A DNA stretch of 64,000 nucleotides from Seonamhaeicola aphaedonensis (GTDB taxonomy: Bacteria > Bacteroidota > Bacteroidia > Flavobacteriales > Flavobacteriaceae), in contig NZ_QRDX01000002.1 of the NCBI RefSeq assembly GCF_003386195.1, positions 215,578-279,577 on the forward strand. Reading direction: 5' to 3'. Each line of letters starts with the position of its first letter. The first letter of the stretch is position 1. The position numbers and the translations under genes are program-made. The notes beneath the pieces were generated by a model that saw nothing but the letters and a program-made list of their open reading frames with translations, did not search any database and was not told the origin of the DNA. This document shows, in pieces, positions 8,054-15,741 of the stretch.

Positions 8054-8764
8054 TTATTTTTTTATATTAGCTATTATTGGCATGTGGTCACTAACATCTA
8101 ACCAATTTTCAGCAATTCCGACTTCTAATTTGTTTAATCTATTTTTAAATTCAGTTAAGCCAAATACATAGTCAATATGATAAGGTCTTTCGAGTTTTCG
8201 CTGAAAATATAAAGTCGGCAGACTTTCTTTGCCCTGTTCTTCTTGTTTTAACTTATGATAGAAGCTTTCAATTCCGATTTCTTTAAGTTCGTTCACAACA
8301 TCTGAATGATTCCACCATCTATCCCATTCGTCCCATATTTTGTTACTGTTGAAATCTCCAATCAAAAGAATGTTTTTCATTTTGTCTCGATTTACTTGAA
8401 GGTACTTCCAAAACTGTCCGATATAACCAAAGTTTGGTGAGTTATTTCTGTGAGTCCAAACAGCTAATAAGTTAAATTCCTCGTTTATTCGACACGGAAA
8501 AAAGTGTTTTACACTATGGCCTTTGAATTGATTTGACCAATATAATTCTTCAAGTTTAATTTCAGGTTTTGCAAATATTGCAAGTCCTTTGTTTTTAGTG
8601 TCTCCCTTCCAAATATAATTCTTAGCCCAATTTTGATATTCCTTATGTTTTGATTCGGTTGGATTTTCACATTCTTGGACTACATAAATATCAGCATTAA
8701 GTTCCGCAATTCGGTTGAACTTTTTTCTAAATGCTCCATTACAATTCCAAGTTACTATTCTCAA
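8054..8764 (-). CDS. Endonuclease/exonuclease/phosphatase (EEP) family protein
   Basis: A 236-residue DNase I-fold hydrolase. The metal and catalytic residues of the family can all be placed: Asn in VTWNCNG, Glu in VVQECE, Asp and Asn in LIGDFNSN, HIDYVFG near residue 195, and the final SDHMPI with the catalytic His. There is no signal peptide, so it is probably cytosolic. The substrate could be DNA or a phosphoester, and nothing nearby decides it. The start is TTG at 8764, since a stop lies immediately upstream in frame. It stands alone between two gaps of about 125-150 bases in opposite orientation to the sulfurtransferase, which hints at a later insertion, but no borders were found. Confidence 0.8.
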   Translation of the reverse strand: MRIVTWNCNGAFRKKFNRIAELNADIYVVQECENPTESKHKEYQNWAKNYIWKGDTKNKGLAIFAKPEIKLEELYWSNQFKGHSVKHFFPCRINEEFNLLAVWTHRNNSPNFGYIGQFWKYLQVNRDKMKNILLIGDFNSNKIWDEWDRWWNHSDVVNELKEIGIESFYHKLKQEEQGKESLPTLYFQRKLERPYHIDYVFGLTEFKNRLNKLEVGIAENWLDVSDHMPIIANIKK

Positions 8765-8916
8765 TTTTCAACGGTTTTTTATAATACACATCAAGTAGAA
8801 TATAAATTCAGTTCTAATGGCGTTTATAGTCTGGTAAAAAAGTTAGGCTTTAAGGACTTAAAAGTAAATATTTAAGACTTTGCTTGAAAGAAAAGTTTTC
8901 AACACTAAAAAGTTAA

Positions 8917-9336
8917 TTACCCCAAAAACTTACGCTTCAATTCCGGGGTTGGAATCATGCAGGCCTCTTTTTTGCCATACCATTTGTAACGGTTTCTGGC
9001 AATATAATCATACACCCAATTGCGTAAAACGGTTGGGATAATGAAAAAGATGGCAGCTAAATTTCTAGGGAAACCTAACTGTTTGGCAACTTTTAACGCT
9101 GCTGTAGATTTGTAAGTGATCCCTTGTTCTGGGGTGTAAAGCAGAATGGAGTCTATAGTGTTGGAGTCAATATTGTAATGCTTGATGATGTTTTGTCCAA
9201 TGTCGCTTTGCAGCGGTGCAAACAAAAAAAGGTCTTTCTTATCATGCTTAATAACATATTGCACAGCGCTGTTGCAAAGGTTACAAACACCATCAAATAG
9301 GATAAGTTTTTTGCTTTTGGGAATGTCTGGTTTCAT
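8917..9336 (-). CDS. Thiol-disulfide oxidoreductase of the DCC family (DUF393)
   Basis: A 139-residue protein with the defining motif LILFDGVCNLCN, whose CxxC pair lies near residues 17-20. It also has the family's FLFAPLQSDIGQ and TYKSTAALKVAKQLG stretches. DCC proteins have a thioredoxin-like fold and are thought to carry out thiol-disulfide exchange. Their physiological partners are mostly unknown. There is no signal peptide. It lies 17 bases from the stop of the upstream TPR/HTH regulator on the same strand, so the two may share a transcript. Confidence 0.88.
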   Translation of the reverse strand: MKPDIPKSKKLILFDGVCNLCNSAVQYVIKHDKKDLFLFAPLQSDIGQNIIKHYNIDSNTIDSILLYTPEQGITYKSTAALKVAKQLGFPRNLAAIFFIIPTVLRNWVYDYIARNRYKWYGKKEACMIPTPELKRKFLG

Positions 9337-9353
9337 AAAGTAAAGATATAGCT

Positions 9354-11234
9354 TTAAAGACTATTTAAAAAGACGTTTAAATCGGTTTCTTTATCAAGGT
9401 TTAATTTCTTTTTAAGTCGGTATTTACTCTTTAAAACACTCTCTGGCAATACATTGAGCATAGAGGCAATTTCTTTTGTGGAGAGGTTCATACGTAAAAA
9501 GGAGGCCAATCGTATTTCTTTTTCGGTAATATCAGCATACACGGTTTTAAGCTTGTTATCAAAGTTATTGTGTACTTCAGAAAAATAAGATTTGAAAATC
9601 TCCCAATCTTTGTCTTCCGCACTTTCTTTTTTAAGGAGCATTACTAATCTCCTAAATTCAACTTTAAACAACTCTGGTGACTGTTTAATTTTTTCCAGAT
9701 TTTCTTTCAATTCTTGAATAAACGTATTCTTTTGCACCAAGTGTAGTGTCTGACTTGCCAGTTCCTTCTTTTTAAATGCAATTTCTTGTTTATAAATAGC
9801 TTCCTGCTTTTCGCGTTCTATTTGGTTTTTCTTAATACGCTGTTTAAAACCAAAAAATAATAATCCGGCAATAACAATGAAGGATATCATGCCCGTACCA
9901 TAAAGGGTTTTAGTGAGTTTATCGTTTTTAGCTTGTACGTTTAAGGTTTTTATTTCTTCGTTTTGTAAAGCTATTTGTGCTTCTTTTTTTTCGGTTTCGT
10001 ATATTGTTTTTAACTCTTCAATTTTCTTAGAAACTTCTATATTATCTATACTATCAGAAATTTTGTGATATTCCTTTGTATCTATAAGCGCTTTTTTAAA
10101 GGCATTATTTTTTTCATGGATATAAGATCTTATGTAGTAACCCTTTTTTAACATAAAGTAAGCACCTATAGAGTCTGCCTTTTTAATTGCCAAGTTTATA
10201 GTTTGCATTGCTTTGTTATCATTGTTTTGTTCTGCAAGGGTTTTAGCTAATTGGATGAGAATTGAAATATAATCAACCGAATTTTCTTGATTTTTTATTA
10301 GTTCTAAACTTCTATTCAAGTAATTTGTGGCAACATCATATTTTTCTTCAATGGTATAGATTTCTGCAAGATTGTTAAGGGCTTTAGACTCACCATCTAT
10401 GATATTATGTGTTTTGGCAATTTTTAAAGAGGCTTCTAAGTGTTCTTTGGCCTTATCATAGGCTTTCAAATTAATGTAAGCAGCTCCTAAATTAAGATAG
10501 GTGTTACACATATATATATTATCATTTAGTTCTGTGTAGGTTGCAAGAGCTTTTAAAAAGTATGTAATAGCGCTTTCATTTTGGTTTCTTTGAATTTCTA
10601 TATTCCCTATTTGAGCGTTTAAATCTGCACGCCTGTAGGTTTCTCTGTTTATAGTATCTAGAATTTTTAAAGCTTTTATACTTTCTGATAACGCCGTTTT
10701 GTAGTCTCCTTTGTCTGTATAAATTAATGCTTTATTGCCAATATTAACACCATAACTTAAGTAGTCTTTATTTTTAATAAATCTTTCTGAGGCCTCATTT
10801 CTTAAGGTAATAGCTTTTTCAAAGTCACCCTTTTTTAGAGCTATTCCGGCTAAAACAGATAAAGATTTAGGTTGCATTACGGTATCGTTATACTTTATTG
10901 CTAAAGCCAAGGTTTTGTTATAGTGATATTCAGAGGAGTCTATTTTATTAATTAAATCATAATACACCCCTAAATGAAAATGCCCCACGGTTTCACCAGA
11001 CTCATAGTTGATTTTTTTTGATAGTGCAATACAATTTTCAGCATGGATTTTACCTGATTTTGGATTGGTATAAACTTCGGCGTAAAATAACCTTGCCGAT
11101 GTTTGTACCTTTTTATAGGTATCAGGCATGGTGTTATAATCATTTTTTAGGCTATCAATATATTTTTGGTCTTGTGCTAAGGCTGCATTTAAAACAAAAA
11201 TTGAAAACAAAAGGCATAAAAATCTATGTTGCAT
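9354..11234 (-). CDS. Membrane-anchored TPR protein with C-terminal LuxR-like HTH
   Basis: A 626-residue predicted transcription regulator. A signal-like N-terminus (MQHRFLCLLFSIFVLNAALA) is followed by tetratricopeptide repeats over about residues 60-390, for example DYKTALSESIKALKIL and AKEHLEASLKIAKTH. A charged coiled coil comes next, then one membrane helix near 440-465 (YGTGMISFIVIAGLLFFGF) and a second coiled coil. The C-terminal helix-turn-helix reads LRMNLSTKEIASMLNVLPES. This sensor-outside, HTH-inside arrangement is frequent in flavobacteria and is thought to link periplasmic TPR binding to gene control. It is divergent from the cytolysin-like lipoprotein gene at 11541, which it might regulate (inferred from position). 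The following DCC gene is on the same strand. Confidence 0.85.
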   Translation of the reverse strand: MQHRFLCLLFSIFVLNAALAQDQKYIDSLKNDYNTMPDTYKKVQTSARLFYAEVYTNPKSGKIHAENCIALSKKINYESGETVGHFHLGVYYDLINKIDSSEYHYNKTLALAIKYNDTVMQPKSLSVLAGIALKKGDFEKAITLRNEASERFIKNKDYLSYGVNIGNKALIYTDKGDYKTALSESIKALKILDTINRETYRRADLNAQIGNIEIQRNQNESAITYFLKALATYTELNDNIYMCNTYLNLGAAYINLKAYDKAKEHLEASLKIAKTHNIIDGESKALNNLAEIYTIEEKYDVATNYLNRSLELIKNQENSVDYISILIQLAKTLAEQNNDNKAMQTINLAIKKADSIGAYFMLKKGYYIRSYIHEKNNAFKKALIDTKEYHKISDSIDNIEVSKKIEELKTIYETEKKEAQIALQNEEIKTLNVQAKNDKLTKTLYGTGMISFIVIAGLLFFGFKQRIKKNQIEREKQEAIYKQEIAFKKKELASQTLHLVQKNTFIQELKENLEKIKQSPELFKVEFRRLVMLLKKESAEDKDWEIFKSYFSEVHNNFDNKLKTVYADITEKEIRLASFLRMNLSTKEIASMLNVLPESVLKSKYRLKKKLNLDKETDLNVFLNSL

Positions 11235-11540
11235 AGCTTGATATTTTAAAACTCTAAGATAGGTATTATATCAATTCCTAGGAGGGGCTGGTTTGCAGAT
11301 GAAAAATATCTTGTCCATAAAAAGTCTATTGATTTCAAAATTATTACAGAACAAAATACTATTTAAAATACTGTATATCAATATATTAAATACTTCATTG
11401 TGTTTTTGTGATTTGTTCTTGTCCATAGGGTGTTTGTGTGTTTTTATGAAAGGCTGTCCATACTTTGTCCATGCTAAAAATTAGATTTTAGAGTTGTTGG
11501 TGTCTAGTTTTGAAGTGTTGAATCACAAAAATTAGAAATT
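11235..11540. promoter_or_regulatory. Divergent regulatory gap with four TGTCCAT repeats
   Basis: 306 bases between the TPR/HTH regulator and the cytolysin-like gene. TGTCCAT occurs four times in the same orientation: within cttgtccata at 11311-11320, cttgtccata at 11418-11427, ctgtccatac at 11454-11463, and tttgtccatg at 11464-11473. TAGTTTTG at 11505-11512 fits the -7 consensus, but no TTG is correctly spaced. A short plus-strand frame at 11293-11484 has no protein character and is not called. Confidence 0.4.
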
Positions 11541-13142
11541 ATGAAAACACAGCTATTAACAATCAAGCCTAGTAAGTTAGGTGTCATCTTATGTTTAATG
11601 CTATTTACTTTTTTAAGTTGTAGTACAGAAAGTACAGATGATAGAGGAGGAGAAGCTCCAGTATCTGGAGACAAATTACTGGAAATTAATAATTTTCTGG
11701 CTAGTCTATCTGATTTTAGCCAACCAGAAGTGTCTGGCGAACAACTTTTGGAGGAAAGTGAACCAGAGCGTGAAGGACAAACGGACGAATGTGTTGTTAA
11801 AAAATATAAAATGGCACCCGGTTTTAGTGAAATGATACTTTTAGATCCTACTAGCGATGTTATTTATCCTGGAGCCATGTTAAGAGGAGAATCTATACCA
11901 ACCGGAGAATACATTGGCATTACTGGTGGTAGAGCGCCCATAACCTTATCAGTATCACTAGAAAACTTAAACGGCAAACCCTCAACGGTAATTAATAATC
12001 CTAATATTAATACCGTTAGAGAAGGGGTTAAAGATATGTTGCAACAGGGAGTAACGGGTTCGGCATCAGCTAAAGTTAATTTCACTACCGAGGAAGTATA
12101 CTCAGAAGAGCATTTAAATATTGCTTTGGGAGCCAGTTATACCAAAGGAAAAAACAGTGTTTCAGGATCTTTTAACTTTAATAGCTCAGAAAAAAAATAT
12201 AAATATGTCGTTAAATATCTGCAGGTAAATTATACCATTGATTTAGCTATCGAGGACAGCGAGAATCCAGGGAAACTCTTTACTCAAGAACCAAATTTAG
12301 ATGGCACAAGTCCAGTAATAGTATCATCGGTTAAATATGGAAGAATGCTTTTATATACCGTAGAAACAAATGCTGGATTTACAGATACCCAAGCTGCTTT
12401 TAATGCTGCTTTTAGTGGTGGAGAGGTAGATGGGCAAGGTGAGCACCAAAGTTTTTGGAATAGTTCTACGGTAAAAGCTTTGGTTATTGGTGGTAACTCG
12501 AGTGACGCAGCTCAAGTTGTTAGTGGGCCAGAAGGTGTTTATAATTATATAACCCAAGGGGGTGAGTATTCTGCAAATTCACCTGGTGCACCTTTGGGTT
12601 ATACACTACGTTATATTAGAAAAGGATTCCCTATTGCCAATGTTGTTTTATCAAGCGAGTACAATATTAGAACCTGTTATCAAGCGTATCAAAAGTTTGG
12701 TATTCAGCTTTATGGTTTGAACCTATATGATAATAAAGAATTTAACGACAACCTCAGTTTACGTGGTACTATGAAAGCAGCTATTTATCAAGATGGTGTG
12801 AAAAAGGCATCAGTATCTTACACGCGCACCTCAAATGATTATATCAAACCCAATGAGGGACAGTTTTGGGCCATTCCATCAGGTGATGAAATTAGAGAGG
12901 TAGAATTATATATGCTCGATTTACAAAACGATTACGTATTTCTATCTGCAGAATTTTGGGAAGATGACGTGATAGGGTCTAATGACTATTTAGGAAAAAC
13001 TGAACGTACTATCTTTCTAAAAGATGTTCAAAATGGAAAAGATAAAGATGGTGATGGCGATGATGATTATGTAAGATTGCTTTTAACCGAAGACCCTGAT
13101 GTTGATATGCGTACCTATTTCTATGTTTGGCGAGTTTATTAA
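11541..13142 (+). CDS. Lipoprotein related to cholesterol-dependent cytolysins (CDC-like)
   Basis: A 533-residue lipoprotein with lipobox FLSC (Cys27). From about residue 95 the sequence follows the CDC/thiol-activated cytolysin pattern. VIYPGAMLRGES (about 107-118) and RAPITLSVSLENLNG match the CDC stretch around PGALLxxN and RAPIxxSVxLPG. LVIGGNSSDAAQVVSG matches the later VKVxILGGNSSD-type segment. GYTLRYIRKGFPIANVV (353-369) matches the P(I/L)SYTxxFLKDNxxA segment. The C-terminal part is different. No Trp-rich undecapeptide is visible, and residues about 471-509 (EFWEDDVIGSNDYLG, DKDGDGDDD) look like a C2-type acidic, possibly calcium-binding, beta-sandwich. It is probably a pore-forming protein of the CDC-like group known from Elizabethkingia. 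Target and function are unproven. Confidence 0.8.
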   Translation: MKTQLLTIKPSKLGVILCLMLFTFLSCSTESTDDRGGEAPVSGDKLLEINNFLASLSDFSQPEVSGEQLLEESEPEREGQTDECVVKKYKMAPGFSEMILLDPTSDVIYPGAMLRGESIPTGEYIGITGGRAPITLSVSLENLNGKPSTVINNPNINTVREGVKDMLQQGVTGSASAKVNFTTEEVYSEEHLNIALGASYTKGKNSVSGSFNFNSSEKKYKYVVKYLQVNYTIDLAIEDSENPGKLFTQEPNLDGTSPVIVSSVKYGRMLLYTVETNAGFTDTQAAFNAAFSGGEVDGQGEHQSFWNSSTVKALVIGGNSSDAAQVVSGPEGVYNYITQGGEYSANSPGAPLGYTLRYIRKGFPIANVVLSSEYNIRTCYQAYQKFGIQLYGLNLYDNKEFNDNLSLRGTMKAAIYQDGVKKASVSYTRTSNDYIKPNEGQFWAIPSGDEIREVELYMLDLQNDYVFLSAEFWEDDVIGSNDYLGKTERTIFLKDVQNGKDKDGDGDDDYVRLLLTEDPDVDMRTYFYVWRVY

Positions 13143-13185
13143 ATAACAATCAGGTTTAGCTATTAATCAAAGCAGCTGGCATCTT

Positions 13186-13206
13186 AAGTTGTAGATTCAA
13201 CAACTT
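13186..13206. repeat. Inverted repeat after the cytolysin-like gene
   Basis: Arms AAGTTGT (13186-13192) and ACAACTT (13200-13206) around a 7-base loop, between convergent genes. It may act as a weak terminator, but it has no T-run directly after the stem. Confidence 0.35.
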
Positions 13207-13217
13207 GGTGCTGGCTG

Positions 13218-15386
13218 TTACTTTTTAGTCTCTACCAATTCCAATTGCTCTATACTAACGTTGGTAGTAAAAATGCCATAGTTTACAATGGCTTTATTTT
13301 TTTCTATTTTATCTATGGTGCCTATAGACCGTCCGTCTTCAATTCTCACCCGATCACCTATTTTTAAAACAGGTTTTGGTTTTGGTGGTTGTTGCGCTTT
13401 GCGTGCTTTTTCTTCTTTTTTCTTTTTTCTAATAACTTCAACCTTTTTTTCAACTTCTTTTTTAACCTGAGTTTCTTTCGCTTTTTCAGCTTTTTTCTGT
13501 TTTGCCGAAGTACGCTTGCGTTTAGAGTTTTCTATTTGAATTAGCTTAAAAAGTTCAGACATTAACTCACGCTTTTGTTTATTGTTGAAGTATTTTTCGG
13601 CTAAATCATTTACTTTTTGTCCCAAGTAAATTAAACGTTGATTACTATCATATAATTCTTGGTAACTCTCTAGTTTTCTCTGAATTTTTGCATTGATTTC
13701 TTCCAGTCTTTCGGCTTCCTCACCTTTTTTCTTTTCATTAAGCTTTAGCGATAGTCCTGTTTTCTCCAATTTAGAACGTTCTTTTTGAAGTTTCGCAATG
13801 GTGGCGTCAAAACGTACCTTACTGCGTTCAATCTTCTTTTTTGCGCGGTTTATTAAACTGAAAGGAATCCCATTTTTTTGTGCGACTTCAAAAGTAAAAC
13901 TACTGCCAGCTTGCCCTACCACCAATTTAAACATGGGCTCCAACGTTCGTTCGTTAAACAACATGTTAGCATTGGTCATATCTGGTAATTCTGTAGCTAG
14001 AATCTTTAAATTGGAGTAGTGTGTGGTAATGATACCAAAGGCTTCTCGATGGTAAAACTCTTCTAAAAAAGTTTCGGCTAGTGCGCCTCCAAGTTCGGGG
14101 TCACTACCAGTACCAAATTCGTCAATTAAAAACAGGGTGTTCTTATTGCATTTTTTTAAGAAATAATTCATTTGTTTAAGGCGATAGCTATAGGTGCTCA
14201 AATGATTTTCAATAGATTGATTATCACCAATATCGCTTAAAATTCTATCAAACAAACACGCTTTACTACGTTCGTGAACCGGAATTAACAGGCCACTTTG
14301 TAGCATTACTTGCAATAACCCGATGGTTTTAAGTGTGATACTTTTACCACCAGCATTGGGGCCAGAAATAACAATAATCCTACTATTTTGTTTTAACTCT
14401 ATGGTTTGAGGAAATGTTTTTTCATGCTTTTGCAAGTTGGTTAAATAAAGTAAAGGATGATAAGCATCACGCAAAAACATGGTACGTTCTTCTGTTATTT
14501 CAGGTAGAATAGCATTCATAGAACGCGCATATTTAGCTTTGGCTGAAATAACATCTAAGGCAATTAAAAAGTTCTGAGAGTCTTTTAAATAGGGATTAAA
14601 CGGTCGAATATAGTTGGTTACCTCCTTTAAAATTCTGATAATTTCTTCTTTCTCTTCATATTCTAGATTGCTGAGTTCTCTACTGTGTTGCAGGGTGGCT
14701 TCAGGTTCAATATAGACAATACTGCCTGTTTTGCTACTACCCATGATAGAACCTCGAACTTTTTTTCTATACATAGCTTTTACAGCCAGTACACGTCTAT
14801 TTTCTATAACAGACTCTCTGATATCATCTAAAAAATCTTGGTTATGATACATATTCAAAGCCGTGGTAAAACTTTGATTTATTTTTCCTTTTACCAGATT
14901 AATGGATTGCCGCAGTTGATATAGTAAATCTGAAGCATTGTTTTTTATATCGCCAAATCTATCAATGACGTTGTCAATCTTTTGGATAATCTCTAGAGTT
15001 ACTTCAATATTTGAGGAGAAGCTATTTAGTTGTGGATAGTATTTCTTAAACTTCTCTAGAAAAAGGACAATTTCGTTGGTTGTAGACGATATTGAAACTA
15101 TTTTTTTTAAACTATAAACTTCTAAATAGGTGTTCTCTATGTTTAGTAACTTTAACTCTTTGTTTATGGTTTCAAAACGATGCCCAGGGATACGATTATC
15201 ATTTTCAAATGACGCTAAATATTCATTAGTTAAAGCAAGTGATTCTAAAACATCTCTTTTGTTTTTAAAGGGGGTAATTTGTAATGCACTCTCGTTTCCT
15301 AGAGGTGTTATACAATGTTCGCTTACCTGCTCTAAAACGGTAGAAAACTCTAAATCTTCTAATGTTTTCTTATGAATATTTATCAT
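13218..15386 (-). CDS. mutS2: MutS2-family ATPase lacking the Smr nuclease domain
   Basis: A 722-residue MutS-type ATPase. After helical core regions come Walker A SGPNAGGKSITLK, the MutS signature DIGDNQSIENHLSTYS, Walker B LFLIDEFGTGSDP and THYSNLK. A long charged helix (about 510-630) is followed by a Lys-rich linker and a small KOW-like barrel (LKIGDRVRIEDGRSIGTID). The protein ends at ELVETKK. The C-terminal Smr endonuclease domain of MutS2 from Bacillus or Thermus, about 80 residues with an HGxG motif, is not present. Family roles include suppression of recombination and ribosome rescue. Which of these applies without Smr is open. A minus-strand TAAATTTG box lies at 15409-15416. Confidence 0.9.
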   Translation of the reverse strand: MINIHKKTLEDLEFSTVLEQVSEHCITPLGNESALQITPFKNKRDVLESLALTNEYLASFENDNRIPGHRFETINKELKLLNIENTYLEVYSLKKIVSISSTTNEIVLFLEKFKKYYPQLNSFSSNIEVTLEIIQKIDNVIDRFGDIKNNASDLLYQLRQSINLVKGKINQSFTTALNMYHNQDFLDDIRESVIENRRVLAVKAMYRKKVRGSIMGSSKTGSIVYIEPEATLQHSRELSNLEYEEKEEIIRILKEVTNYIRPFNPYLKDSQNFLIALDVISAKAKYARSMNAILPEITEERTMFLRDAYHPLLYLTNLQKHEKTFPQTIELKQNSRIIVISGPNAGGKSITLKTIGLLQVMLQSGLLIPVHERSKACLFDRILSDIGDNQSIENHLSTYSYRLKQMNYFLKKCNKNTLFLIDEFGTGSDPELGGALAETFLEEFYHREAFGIITTHYSNLKILATELPDMTNANMLFNERTLEPMFKLVVGQAGSSFTFEVAQKNGIPFSLINRAKKKIERSKVRFDATIAKLQKERSKLEKTGLSLKLNEKKKGEEAERLEEINAKIQRKLESYQELYDSNQRLIYLGQKVNDLAEKYFNNKQKRELMSELFKLIQIENSKRKRTSAKQKKAEKAKETQVKKEVEKKVEVIRKKKKEEKARKAQQPPKPKPVLKIGDRVRIEDGRSIGTIDKIEKNKAIVNYGIFTTNVSIEQLELVETKK

Positions 15387-15741
15387 TTTTAAAATGCAAT
15401 AAGGATAGCAAATTTAAGCATTCTGTTTAGATGTGACTACTGATAAATCATTCTTAAAAAATGTTAATTAACATAGTGGTATTATTCTTTAACAAAATTC
15501 TAACTTAAGTTTCTGTTTTACGCTATACATTGTAAATAATTATTTGAGTACCAACATTAATCAAAAAACAAACAGTTCAAACGAAATCTCAGTCCTGAAT
15601 TATAAGTGACTGAGATTTTTTTTTCGTTTTAGAGGTAACAATAGAAGGTTGATTTACAGAGTAATAAAAGATAGATCTAAATATAATAAAACTAACTGTT
15701 AGTATAATTTTTATGGTTAAGTCATTTTAAGCTGAACCATT
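15387..15741. other. 355-base intergenic region holding an orphan rightward terminator
   Basis: It lies between mutS2 and recG, both leftward. On the minus strand it holds a TAAATTTG box (15409-15416), which fits a mutS2 -7 element. On the plus strand it holds a strong terminator (15584-15624) with no plus-strand gene upstream. No protein frame longer than about 15 codons was noticed ahead of that terminator. A small plus-strand RNA is a possible explanation. Confidence 0.45.
15584..15624 (+). terminator. Orphan intrinsic terminator, possible small-RNA 3' end
   Basis: Perfect 11-base arms AAATCTCAGTC (15584-15594) and GACTGAGATTT (15608-15618) with a 13-base loop, then six T residues. The T-run is on the plus strand, opposite to the flanking genes. 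Confidence 0.75.

Noticed and set aside
8054..8764. The EEP gene as an integron cassette or restriction/defence gene
   Set aside because: No attC-like inverted repeats, integrase or partner genes were found. It is left as a lone family member.
11293..11484. A 63-codon plus-strand frame in the gap before the cytolysin-like gene
   Set aside because: It has no recognisable protein pattern and covers the TGTCCAT repeat array, so it is treated as non-coding.
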